Source: Bimastos eiseni
Lineage: Eukaryota; Annelida; Clitellata; Crassiclitellata; Lumbricidae
Direction of reading: 5' to 3'
NCBI GenBank assembly: GCA_959347315.1
Contig: OY365806.1
Span: forward strand, 39,188,903-39,252,902
Length of the DNA stretch: 64,000 nt
Shown: positions 41,347-52,744 of the stretch, in pieces
How the letters are laid out: every line of letters begins with the position of its first letter
How positions within the stretch are numbered: the first letter of the stretch is position 1
The notes under the pieces: model-generated
Database searches by the model: none
What the model was told of the DNA's origin: nothing
The model's input: the letters and a program-made list of their open reading frames with translations, nothing else
Translations under genes and position numbers: made by a program

Positions 41347-41625
41347 TCACAATATGTCCAAATCATAGTGGCATGTGTTTCGCAAATCGTGTGGTTCTCC
41401 TATATCGGTTGAAAAACAGTCTATTTCTATCGATGATAACCTTTTCCACTCTCTAACTATTCCCTTGTTCGGATTTCTGTACCACAGTCTAACGTATAGG
41501 TTGTCATAACGACAAGATGCGCACAGTCCTAGTTTGTTATATATTCCTATTCCACACACCGAGCATGGTTTTATCCACATAAGTCTTTTCACCCGAAGAT
41601 TATGTATGTAGCAATATTCAGCCAC
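41347..41625 (-). CDS. small Cys-rich ORF, unidentified
   Basis: An uninterrupted 92-codon frame with CSVCGIGIYNKLGLCASC, a plausible four-Cys zinc ribbon, and a basic tail. Convergent with the preceding gene. Not recognised. May be a Polinton 3 gene (zinc-ribbon proteins are common in these elements) or chance. Confidence 0.3.
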   Translation of the reverse strand: MAEYCYIHNLRVKRLMWIKPCSVCGIGIYNKLGLCASCRYDNLYVRLWYRNPNKGIVREWKRLSSIEIDCFSTDIGEPHDLRNTCHYDLDIL

Positions 41626-41811
41626 GCAATTTCGATCACAAAGCGTTTTTTCTCCTAGTGGTTGGTATACACACTTATTCTCTCCTCATTTTCCATCTTC
41701 TAACTGTTAACATCTATAAACACAAGAATTATTCAGTTAGAAAACGACTTGACACACGCTATAAATCATACTTCCTTTAGCCCAGGGCGGGGGACATAAC
41801 AACCAGTGTCA

Positions 41812-41874
41812 GTCCTCGTGATGGGCTCTCAAGCTATGTGGGAGGTTCTTCGCAAACGAGCCCATCACGGGGAC
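41812..41874. repeat. 17-bp stem hairpin
   Basis: GTCCTCGTGATGGGCTC (41,812-41,828) pairs with 41,858-41,874 with a single G.T wobble, loop 29 nt. GC-rich compared with its surroundings, and lying between the Polinton 3 remnant and the satellite. Confidence 0.7.
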
Positions 41875-42184
41875 CCTGCCCACAACCAGTACGAGGTCTG
41901 CTCAATGAGCTACCATTGCAATGTGGCACAGAGAACTAACGTAGCACCACTGTTTTGAAAACGGGGTTTGTGGAGGAGGAGAGACAAACGGATGAGGCAT
42001 AACCACATCCGTTCAGCCTAATCTTCATGCACCAATAGCTGACTTAATTCTGTCCATGAAAAGAGTTAGGACTCGCATATCGTCATTTTTTTAAATTCGC
42101 CTAGGCTGCTGCTACTCACTGTTCTCAAACCGGCTGATGCTGATCGCTGTTTTAAAACCGGCTATTTGTATCTACTCACTTCAC

Positions 42185-43690
42185 AGAACATACATATAAC
42201 CAACCCTTCCACTCAATACACCAAACCGCTTTTGTGTACAATGCATAAGGTACCCTGTATCATCAACCAAACTTTGCTATTTAATGCTCATTGCAATGGG
42301 GCTTAACTTTGACAGGTAAATTAATGGACTCTCACGGCGTACAGGCCTAAGCCTTTCACGGCACAAACACACCACTAACCCTTCTACTCAATAAACCAAA
42401 CCGCTTTTTTGCAGAATGCGAAATGTACCATGTACCCTCAACCAAACGTTGCTATTAAATGCACAATGATGCCTACTCCTTGCAAAAGAGCCTAACTTTA
42501 ACAGCTAAATTAATTGGCTCTGACGGCATACAGGCCGAAGCAATTCATAACACAAACTTTGCTATTAAATACAGTATAACGCCTACTCCTTGCAATGAGA
42601 CCTAACTTTGACAGCTAAATTAATTGGCTATGACGGCATACAGGCCGAAGCAATTCACAGCACATATTCTATGCTACAGGCGGAAGCCACTCGTAGCACA
42701 CAACCTACCCCTCTCCTCAATACACCGAACCGCATAATGTACTCTGCACCATCAACCAAACTTTGCTATTAAATACAGTACAACGCCTACTCATTGCAGT
42801 GAGGCCTAACTTTGACAGCTAAATTAATTGTCTATGACGGCATACATGACTAAGCCATTCACAGCACATACACACCACTAACCCCTTTACTCAATACACC
42901 AAACCGCTTTTTGTGCAATGCATAATTTACCCTGTACTACCAACCAAACTGTGATACTAGACACGCTATTTTGCCTACTCACGCAATAGGCCTAATTTTA
43001 CAGCTAAATTAATGGTCTCTGACAGCATACAGGCCTAAGCCATTCACAGAACATACACAACACTAACCCTTCTACTCATTACACCAATTCGCTTTTTTGC
43101 ACAATGCATAATGTACCATGTACCCTCAACTAAACTTTGGTTTTAAATGCACTATGATGCCTACTCCTTGCAATAAAGCCTAACTTTGACAGCTAAATTA
43201 ATTGGCTCTGACGGCATACAGGCCGAAACAATTCCCAGCACATATTCGATGCTACGAGGCGGAAGACACTCGCAGCACATACGCAACACTAACCCCCTCC
43301 ACTCAATACACCCACGCATAATGTACTCTGCACCATCAACCAAACTTTGCTATTAAATACAGTATAACGCTTACTCATTGCAATGAGGCCTAACTTTGAT
43401 AGCTAAATTAATTGGCTCTGACGGCATACATGCCTTAGCCATTCACAGCACATACACACCACTAACCCCTTTACTCAATACACAAAACCGCTTTTGTGCA
43501 ATGCATAATTTACCCTGTACTATCAACCAAACTGTGCTATGAAACACACTATTATCCCTACTCGCGCAATAGGGCCTAATTTGACAGCTAAATTAATGGT
43601 ATCTGACAGCATACAGGCCTAAGACATTCACAGCACTTACACACGACTAACCCCTCTACTCAATGCACGAAACCCCCTTTTTGTACAATT
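42185..43690. repeat. ~190-bp satellite, block 1 (~8 monomers)
   Basis: Tandem units recognised by GACAGCTAAATTAAT, TCTGACGGCATACAGGCC, CATTCACAGCACATACAC and CCATCAACCAAACTTTGCTA at about 190-bp spacing. Some monomers have internal deletions (one ~115 bp). Monomers are diverged from each other. Non-coding. Confidence 0.92.
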
Positions 43691-43965
43691 GTAAGATGTT
43701 CGTGGTAGAAGATGGCCCGTGTTGTCTAGAGACGCAGGGGTCAAGTACGTAAGCTCTTAGCCTCTTACATTTATAACTTTATTAGATTCTATCTGAGATT
43801 CAAGCTCAATCAGACGACAAGAGTTCGCCAAACGAGAGCTCTTCCCTACGAGAGTTTCAGCCAACGAGAGTTGTCCCATCCGAGCGCTTCACTATACGAG
43901 AGTGCTCGTGTACATTAAACCAGCTCGCTTATATAGTACACCACGTGTCGATCCAGCGATACAGC
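43691..43965. repeat. direct repeat / putative 5' LTR
   Basis: Starts TGTAAGATGTTCG. Internal (C/A)ACGAGAG subrepeats. The true LTR may extend further, to about 44,158 (GATGCAACA). Confidence 0.55.
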
Positions 43966-46679
43966 ATGATCGACCCAAGCAACAGCACCTAGATTCTAGA
44001 CAGCGCATGTGCCCTTCTAAGCTCTATCTATTAGGACATGCCAGCCAGGCAAAGTAAGGATGGGCAATGAACGCACTGTTGCATGTCAGGCCTCGTGTCT
44101 CTCTGTCTCCTGTTCCGTACCAACCTCCATACACTGAGACCTAGCTAGGATGCAACATGCCCCACCCTACAAAATGCAGAAACCCATAGGCGTTTCTGTG
44201 CACAGATCAGCAGTGATCTAACCATACCAAAATACGCAAAAACATACATGCCTGACATAACTCTATCACCAAAAACAATGCATGTACAATCGTAGCCGAA
44301 AAATTCTTAACGTTCAATACGACATGGTCACAAAGTGCAGAAACATAACGCCTTCATTTTATACGCACATTGCAACGCTCTATCATCTGAAGCACAACTG
44401 AGTTAACGCTATTTATCACCTCGCATAACGTCGTCACCAATACAACACCGAGAATCATGAATGAAAATCGCGTAATTGTCGATACATCCAATTGCGAAGC
44501 AAACTACGACCAAAGCCCTTAATAAAGTACTCAACCGAAGACTCGCCTACGCACCCAGTACGTCATACAAAACAGGTGGCCATTTACAAAGAAGGTTTGT
44601 TGAAATCTTGTTACTCAACCATATACACACAAAAGACACCTAAGCACACAGTGCTACATCCAACAGGCTGCCATGTACGAAAGGTATGTTGCAATCGTGT
44701 TGCTCAACCATATCCACAAAAACTTTACTTAAGGCCCATCGATCCACAGTACAACCTCTAATTAAACGACAATAAGTACCACGCTTCCCTTACACCAATC
44801 TCCGATGCCCATCAGCATACGTCGAATATACAACAGTATTATACAAAGTCATATTGACTATAAGTCACACAGACATTACTCCGTATGAGCCTATATCCTA
44901 ACCAAGAAATAAGTGATACACTCATTCACATAACTATCCATCTCGCATCACATTCAAAAATCATAGCCATATCCGCAGCGAATCCATGTCGACAATTGCA
45001 AATAAATTCCTCAGCCATGTACAATGGACTTTGGGGTGACGGGTCGAGTCGAGTCTGCCTATTTAAATAAAGTTCCTCAGAACATGAGTCCCCTGTGGAC
45101 ATACGAGATTTCAATCTCAAAATACAACACGCTCCCTCATAAAGAATCACAACACTTCAGTACATGACGGGTGAGACATGAATGCATTTGACAGCAAGCT
45201 CCCCATTAAAGAATCACAAACCTGATCCAATGAACAATGACCAAACAACTTACTCGAACAACTTTCCATGAAAAACACACACCCACCGTACTACACACAC
45301 ACACACTACTCACAACTCAAAATCATGTCCAAAAGTTCACGGTCACTTCTCTGAAAAACGCCGCAACTGTCAACTACACCTCAAAATTCACGCGCGTCGA
45401 ACAACTTCTTTGAAAAGAGCCGCTACGAAAAAATGCCGCACAGGAATGATTCCACACAGGAAATGGTTCACGAACCAATTGTTCTAACTGACAAAAAGGT
45501 CGCTTCTGTAGAAAAATTCACGGTCTCGTTCTCCTATGAGCCACTATAATTCCATACCCACGGAATATCAACAATTCACGAGCCATTTATATGTTCATAA
45601 AGGCCGCTACTGTATTTACTCGCACAAAACCGATTAATCGCTACTGTAGTCCTTCGACTTAAGAAATTTACGACATCGCTCACTCGATAATCGCTACTGA
45701 ACACACACACAAATTCACATTAGTGTCCCAGAGGCCTACTATATTAGACAACAAAACTAACATTCAAATCGTCCAAAAACCTCATTTGCATCAAAATTCA
45801 GAACTGTCTATACTTTACACAATTCACCAAATGCAATATCGAAAATTACCTGTTCCAATACAATCCTATAGACACAAACTCTTAATGCAGCAAATTTTCG
45901 AAGATTATAATAATCGACTCTTTCTAACAACAACTCATTATTTTTGCAGAGTCCTTATTAGCATTTAACTATACACCAAATGAAATCCAACTTTTCAAAA
46001 GAACACCTCTCAACACCAAAAATCCTATATGTCATTTCTCGTAAACTAAAAATTCCAAGTATAAACCAATCCATCGAAACCATATGGCCACATAACAAAT
46101 AAACCTAACAATAACCAGGCCAATTTCAAACCATCAAATTTCAGAGTCCATCCAAAATCAGAAAACTACCAAAAACTCAAAAAGTCCATACTCCGTTACC
46201 CGATTGGCCCACCGCCACAAAATACCTTCCAGAAATCCTAAAGGCCATAATCTCCAGATACCACATTTATCAAAGGCCAAATTACCGTTATTTACCAATC
46301 ATTACCGCCATTACTTTTATCTCCACATAGTTATCTACTGACTAGTGCTCTTACACAGCGACACATCCAAGATCCAAAGTACCGTCGAAAAAATTCTTCA
46401 ATACAATATACATGCAAGCCTATCGTAAACTTCAATAGGTTCATAAAACCTATACCAAGCAGGAAAACGCCTGAAAATTTTTTAATCCTGCTATCAAAAC
46501 GTCCATTTTAGCTGATCGAAAATATTTTAGGAGCTCAAGTGCAGAATTGTTCTTCATAAAAATTACAATTCTTGAATGAAGTCATAAAATGTACGTTACT
46601 GTACGCCATATTTCCTACCACAGTCCCCTTGTTTCGCCAGTGTCCCAAAAAAGACTTGTTACCAGCGTCTTTGGCCTTT

Positions 46680-47000
46680 AAATGCTCCTTGCGTCCATCG
46701 TGGACATTCGTCTTCCAGGCCACCACCAGTTCGTAGACGTTCTCGTAGCGCACCTCGCGTCCATTGCGGGCGTTCGACATCCATGTCACCACCTGTTAGC
46801 AAACAGTCTTCTTGTGGACTAGCCCGTCGCAGTCTCTTGTCTTCGCCACCAACGGTTCGAAACCAGTTTTCCTGCAGCAAAGCTCGTCGTAGCTTTTCGT
46901 CCTTAGCACCACCGGTTCGAAGCCCTTCCTGTAGATAAGCGCGTAGTAGCTTCTCGTTCGCAGCACCATTCCAGTCGGCGGACCATCCCATCGTATTCGT
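46680..47000. repeat. ~60-bp GC-rich subrepeats in LTR element
   Basis: Several imperfect units with CACCACC(G/A)GTTCG and CGTCG(T/C)AG. The 144-codon minus-strand frame across them (46,659-47,093) is repeat-driven. Confidence 0.55.
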
Positions 47001-47040
47001 TCGTCTGTAGAATTCGTTTTCAGCCGGCGGGCCCCCATAT

Positions 47041-47339
47041 CGAAGATGTTCGTGGTAGAAGATGGCCCGTGTTGTCCAGAGAAACAGGTTCAAATACTAA
47101 CGCGCTTATATTCAATAACTTTGTAAGATTCTAAACGAGATTCAAGCCTCACAAGACGACAAGAGTTCGACACGACGAGTGCTTTGCCAAACGAAAGCTC
47201 TTCTTACAAGAACGAGCGCTTCACCCAACGAGAGCTTTTCCATACGAGAGCTCGTGTACATAAAACTGGCTGGCTTATATAGTACACAAACCAAATGATG
47301 AGCCCTTCATCCGTGTACGTGTCGATCATGCGATACAGC
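47041..47339. repeat. direct repeat / putative 3' LTR, truncated
   Basis: Matches 43,691-43,965 up to GCGATACAGC, then satellite sequence begins at once. Confidence 0.55.
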
Positions 47340-50300
47340 TTTTTGTAGAATGCATAATGTACATAGTACTATCAACCAAACTTTGATATTATATACACTA
47401 TGATGCCTACTCATTGCAATAGGGCCTAATTTTGACAGCTAAAGTAATGGGCTCTGACGGCTTACAGGCCTAAGCCATTCACAGAACATACACAACACTA
47501 ACCCTCTACTCAATACACCAACCCACTTTTTGTACAATGCATAATGTACCCTGTACCCACAACCAAAATTTGCTAGTAAACACAATATAATGCCTATCCA
47601 TTGTAATAGGGCCTAACTTTGACAGCTAAATTAATGGTCTCTGACAGTATACAGGCCGAAGCCATAATGTACCCTGTACTATCAACCAAACTTTGCGATT
47701 AAATACACTATAATGCCTACTTATTGCAATAGGGCTTAATTTTGACAGCTAAATTAATGGGTTATGACGGCATTCAGGCCTAAATCATTCACAGCACATA
47801 CTGACCGCTAAGCCCTCTACTCAATACACCAAACCGATTTACTGTACAATACATAATGTACCCTGTACCATCAACCAAACTTTGCTATATAATAAACTAC
47901 AATGCCTACTTATAGCATAAGGGCCTAGATTTGACAGCTAGGTTAAACGGCTCTGGCGGCATACAGGCCTATGCCATTCACAGCACAAACACACCACCAA
48001 CCCCTCTCTTCAATACACCAATCCGCTTTTTTACAATGCATAATGTACTTAGTACCATCAACAAAACTTTGATATTATATATACTATGATGCCTACTCAT
48101 TGCAATTGGGCCTAAATTAGACAGCTAAGTTAATGGGCTATGACGGCTTACAGGCCTAAGCCATTCACAGAACATACACAACACTAACCCTTCTACTCAA
48201 TACACAAACCTCCTTTTTGTACAATGCATAATGTACCCTGTACCCAAAACCAAACTTTGCTCTTAAACGCAATATAATGACTATCAATTGCAATAGGCCT
48301 AAATTTGACAGCTAAATTAATGGTCTCCGACGGTATACAGGCCGAAGCCATTCACATCGCATAAACACCGCTAACCCTTCTACTGAATACACCATACCGC
48401 TAGTTTTTTCCCACTCATTGCAATAGGATATGACATTGACAGCTAAATTAATGGGCTCTGACGGTATACAGGCCTAAGAAATTCACTGGACATGCACAAT
48501 GCTAACACATTTACTCAATACACCAGACTGTTTTTGTATGCAATGCATAATATACCCTGTACCATCAACCAAGCTTTGCTATTAAATACAGTATAATGCC
48601 TACTCATTGCAATAAGGCCTAACTTTGACAGCTAAATTAATGGGCTCTGACGGCATGCAGGCATAAGACATTCACAGCACATACACACCACCAACCCTTG
48701 TCCTCAACACACCAGACTGTTTTTTGTGCAACGTATAATGTACCCTGTACTATCAACCAAACTTTGCTATTAAATACACTATAATGCCTACTTATTGCAA
48801 TAGGGCCTTATTTTGACACCTAAGGTAACGGGCTCTGACGGCTGTCAGGCATAAGTCATTCACAACACCTACTCGCCACTAGCCTAAGTACTCAATGCAC
48901 CAAATCGCTATTTTGTGCAATGCATAATGTTTTCTGTACTAACAAACAAACCTTGCTATTAAATGCAACATATTGCCTACTCATTGCAATAGGGCCTAAT
49001 TTTGACAGCTAAATTAATGGGTTCTGACGGCATACAGGTCTAAGTCATTCACAGCACATACTGACCGCTAAGCCCTCTACTCAATACACCACACCACTTT
49101 TTGTACAATACATAGTACACGCTGTACTATCAACCAAACTTTTCTACTTAATACAATGTAAAGCCGCTGTATTGGAATAGGGCCTGACTTCGACAGCTAA
49201 ATTATTAGACTCTGACGGCACACAGGCCTTAGCCATTCACAGCACATACGCATCACCAACCTCTGTCTTCAATTAACCAAACCGCTTTTTTTACAATGCA
49301 TAATGTACCCTGTACTATCAAACAAACCTTGCTATTAAATACACCATAATGCCTACTCATTGCAATAGGGTATAACTGTGATAGCTAAATCAATGGGCTC
49401 TGACGGCATACAGGCCGAATCCATTCACAGCACATACACACCAATAGCTCCTCTATTCAATACACCAAACCGAGTTTTTGTCATTAGAACTCAACAGGTT
49501 AAAGCGACTTAATGCGAAAGCCTCTGTCTGCTGTCTCCTCCCGCCCTGTCTGGTCTGCGGATCGACTTGATCTTCTTGTTCCACGGGCAAGGACTGCTAT
49601 AATAACTCAACACCGTGCGTTTGCCGTTGTGGGCCCTTCTATGTGGAATGACCTGCCCTCTATTATCCGTAGCAAGCTTCTAATCGTTCTCCCACCCTCA
49701 TCCCATCGCTGCCTGAAGACTTTCTTATTTCCTCGGGGCTGACATGCTGAGAGCGCTTCTGAATAGCCAGTACTGTTAGAAGCGCTATATAAATAACCAG
49801 ATACGGTACGATACGATACGAATAGGGCCTAACTTTGCCAGTTAAATTAATGAGCTCTGACGGTATACAGATCCAACCCATCAACAGCATGTACACTTCA
49901 CCAACCCCGTGTCCTCAATACACCAAATAGCGTTTTTGCACAATGCATAATGTACCCTGTACAATCAATCAAACTTTTACATTAAATACACTATAATGCC
50001 TACTCATTGCAATAGGGCCAGACTTTGACAGCTAAATTAATGGGCTCTGACGGTATACAGCCCTAAGCCATTCACAGCACATACACACCACCAACCCATC
50101 TGCTCAATGCACCAAACATCTTTTTTTGCACAACGCAAAATGTAACCTGTATCATCAAACAAACTTTGACATGAAATACAGTATAATGCCTACTCATTGC
50201 AATAGGGCCTAACTTTGACAGCTAAATTAATAGACACTGACGATGTGCAGGCCTAAGCCACTCACAGTACATACACACCACTAACCCATATGCTCAATGC

Positions 50301-50701
50301 ACCAAGTATCGGTTTTGTATATCGTATAATGTACCCTGTACCATCAACCAAGCTTTGCTATTAAATACAGTATAATGCCTACTCATTGCAATAGGGCCTA
50401 ACTTTGACAGCTAAATTTATGAGCTCAGACGGTATACTGGCTTAAGCCATTCAAGGCACATACACACCACTAACCCGTTTACTCAGTACATCAAACCTCT
50501 TTTTTGTACAATGCATAATGTACTCTGTACCATCAACCAAACTTTGCTATTAAATACACTGTAACGCCTACTCATTGCAATGAGGCTTAACTTTGACAGG
50601 TAAATTAATGGGTTCTGACGGCATACAGGCCTAAGCCATTCACAGCACATACACAAAACCAACCTCTGTCCTCAATACACTAAACCGCTTTTTTGTACAA
50701 T
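47340..50701. repeat. ~190-bp satellite, block 2 (~17 monomers)
   Basis: Same monomer as block 1 at ~185-190-bp spacing, with deletions (e.g. ~130 bp at 48,340-48,470). Interrupted by a LINE fragment at 49,481-49,827. It ends in GTACAATG directly against the capsid relic of Polinton 2. Confidence 0.92.
49481..49827 (+). mobile_element. L2/CR1-like LINE 3' fragment in satellite
   Basis: Encodes the last ~76 residues of a LINE ORF2 (VWSADRLDLLVPRARTAI, AFAVVGPSMWNDLPSI, ending KTFLFPRG), then AAGCGCTATATAAATAACC and a GATAC-type tandem tail. 5'-truncated, as usual for LINEs. Confidence 0.85.
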
Positions 50702-51243
50702 GCTACTCTGCCAGTTGCTTATCGAGCTCATAATTGTGATACCATGACCGTTTCTCGATCTACCACATTTAGTTTGTGACTTAGTGTAAAGACATCGCCG
50801 GAAAAACCGAGGTATTTCATTGTCGGATTTTAGACGATTGGAAGTGGCAATCAATAAGCTAATCCATCAATTTTCGATCATTGCGACCTGAAAATCATGT
50901 AAGTGATGATGAACTAGGAAAGATACCCAGCAGTCGATAACAACCTCTCATTCCAAATCAGCAATTTTCGAGAGCCTATAGAGTTGCCGCGACCTTTAGC
51001 GTAAAATTCTATGGGACGGATCAACTCGTGACTCAGAGCAACATCACACCAGCTGATTATAAGGATTGACATCCGCTATTCGTTTTCGATGTAGGTAAGC
51101 AATCTGAACGGTTAAAGTCATCGGTCATCGACAACCATATCAAGGCTACTTTCAATGCTGCGGTGTCAGCTGGAACGGAAGCCTATACAGTAGTCATTTC
51201 AGAGAAGTTGCTAAACTTCCAATCGGATGGGCGTAGTATATTA
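50702..51243 (+). pseudogene. Polinton 2 major capsid protein, C-terminal relic
   Basis: Matches Polinton 1 capsid from the block with CDT(M/V)TV to the end (VVISEKLLNFQSDG at ~51,195). More than eight stops or frame changes in ~180 codons. The 5' boundary is the satellite junction. Confidence 0.85.
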
Positions 51244-51268
51244 AAGAAATATTTTCTATTATGTAAAA

Positions 51269-51640
51269 ATGGTTCGATCCAAACTGGACTCGCTAATGAA
51301 GGCAAACGGAATAAAAGGCGCGAGATTTATGAACAAACCGGATAAGCTAAGGATACTCGTCGAGAATGGTGGTTTACCAGAAAGAATACTGACGGAAGAG
51401 AAGGTGCCGGTGAAGGTGAAAAAGGAAGTACTACCCAGATGCAAATATCTAAAAACGATTCGTAATAACCCGATATATAAGCGTTGAAATCTTTGACAGA
51501 TATACGAACGAAACCGTCACCTACCCGTCGTTGTCTAGGGCCGGTATGGAGTTAAAAATCGGCGTGAATTCAATACAGGTTACCAACGGAAGTGTGGAAA
51601 AGGAGACACGAGATCCGAGTGTTGACATACAGTTTTTTCC
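51269..51640 (+). pseudogene. Polinton 2 SAP-domain protein
   Basis: Homolog of 29,615-29,962. The N-terminal frame (MVRSKLDSLMKANGIKGARF, then LRILVENGGLPERI) is open for 72 codons. A frameshift at ~51,475 precedes the degenerate NUMOD-like half. Its C-terminus ends differently from Polinton 1 because Polinton 1 has lost the following ~316 bp. Confidence 0.7.
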
Positions 51641-51653
51641 CAGATAATAAAAT

Positions 51654-51928
51654 ATGGGAACTCGTAAATGTTTACATTTCGAAACTTTGGAAGAAGATGT
51701 GGTTTACACAGTTAAAACGAAGCAGCATCCGTGGGGCTCGATAGGCTATTTATTACGGAAGAGGCACCGGATGAGACGGATTATTACATGAGTGTTTACG
51801 AGGGGCCATTATATGACAACTTGAAAACGAACAAGACATTTACTTTCATAAAAACGAGGATAGAAACGGAACCGGAATCCATCACACCGTATATCGTGGT
51901 ATCCGGAGATAACAATGTTGTTGGTTGA
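51654..51928 (+). pseudogene. Polinton 2 small acidic protein absent from Polinton 1
   Basis: A ~92-codon gene with one frameshift near 51,735: MGTRKCLHFETLEEDVVYTV, then RLFITEEAPDETDYYMSVYE and TPYIVVSGDNNVVG-stop. It starts after ATAATAAAAT, like the other genes of the element. Not recognised. It sits between the SAP gene and the conserved stem-loop. In Polinton 1 this interval is deleted. Confidence 0.5.
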
Positions 51929-51940
51929 TCTTGTGGTTAA

Positions 51941-51968
51941 AATTTTCAATGAAAAATCATTGAAAATT
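51941..51968. terminator. conserved stem-loop at convergent boundary, Polinton 2
   Basis: AATTTTCAATGA (51,941-51,952), loop AAAA, TCATTGAAAATT (51,957-51,968): a 12-bp perfect stem matching the Polinton 1 stem at 29,963-29,990. Confidence 0.65.
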
Positions 51969-51984
51969 ATCAATCAATATTTAA

Positions 51985-52664
51985 TCCTTCTTGGAGGTTG
52001 TGAAATTCTTAGCAAATAGACGCCTTTCCTGCTTTCGTACTTCAGTTCTTTCTATTAATATAATTTCCTTTACTTCTAATTTGTACGGACGGTTTATTTC
52101 CGATGAATATACTCCATGTCATATCTAGCACGTCACTACACGGAGTGGTTATCAGTGTTAGAGGGTCGATTGCATTATCATCTAGAATCGTAAATTCCGG
52201 TGGTTATACTCGCGGTTCCATACGCAATTAACAATTTCTGGAACATCTTTGGTGGATCGTTTTCCCATTTTTGAAATAAAATAAACATTTATTCAACCTG
52301 TGAAACTTCGTAACGCTTATTCGTGACCTCTCTCGTAACAGCATCTTACAAATGTTCTTGAATGGGTTCCAAAATACTTTCAAAACATACCGATAGCCCT
52401 CAATTCTTCCTCAGTCGGTTCGGAATACCAATCGTGCATCGTTACCGGTATATTATAACATTCAATGGGCCCATTGCTTTTACCGAAACCATGACCCAGA
52501 GATATTTCCCAACATTTTAATACTTGAGTTTGGATATGAAAATCACCTTCGATACCGTTCGAGTATTCATATCTTATCTTAATACGCTGACCGAAGTTGC
52601 TCGTCTTTTTCTCGAATTTAAAAATCATTTTACTCGGATTACACGTTTCGTGTGTGACAATCAT
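51985..52664 (-). pseudogene. Polinton 2 possible ssDNA-binding-like protein
   Basis: Homolog of 30,010-30,671. An open 94-codon N-terminus (MIVTHETCNPSKMIFKFEKK; IRYEYSNGIEGDFHIQT; EPTEEELRAIGMF), then several stops. The C-terminal text VRKQERRLFAKNF is readable at ~52,020, showing the intact gene ended with a basic tail. Confidence 0.5.
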
Positions 52665-52744
52665 TTTCCTTTTTTTATGTAGAAAATATTTTCTTTAAGC
52701 CGAAATAGAAAACATTTCTGTTTCTTTAATCATCGTAAACAAAT

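Larger units (their letters stand above)
38889..41650 (+). mobile_element. Polinton 3: divergent, truncated Polinton remnant
   Basis: Contains a fiber-like gene with the same shaft module as Polinton 1 and a membrane/coiled-coil gene homologous to 26,444-26,979, but little nucleotide similarity to Polintons 1 and 2. No terminal repeats, integrase, polymerase or capsid gene were found. The left edge abuts truncated element B and the right edge lies before the satellite. Confidence 0.7.
43691..47339. mobile_element. non-autonomous LTR-like element in satellite
   Basis: Two direct repeats (43,691-43,965 and 47,041-47,339) flank ~3.1 kb without a protein-coding frame. They share AAGATGTTCGTGGTAGAAGA, GGCCCGTGTTGTC, the ACGAGAGCT series and a TATA-like CTTATATAGTACAC. 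The interior is A/C-rich with short tandem repeats near its end (46,680-47,000). This fits a large non-autonomous LTR element. A primer-binding site was not identified, and the 3' repeat is cut where satellite resumes. Confidence 0.6.

Noticed and set aside
41760..41940. tRNA or snRNA gene around the hairpin
   Set aside because: The single long stem does not form a cloverleaf and no A/B box pair is evident.
44492..45070. Small frames in the LTR-like element interior (possible gag)
   Set aside because: No zinc knuckle, protease or RT motif; low-complexity, Thr/Pro/His-rich chance frames.
46659..47093. 144-codon minus-strand repetitive protein
   Set aside because: Encoded by short GC-rich subrepeats at the end of a non-coding LTR-like element and into its repeat; overlapping frames equally open.
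42185..50701. CRISPR array or coding repeats in the satellite
   Set aside because: Monomers are contiguous, ~190 bp, diverged and without spacers or open frames.
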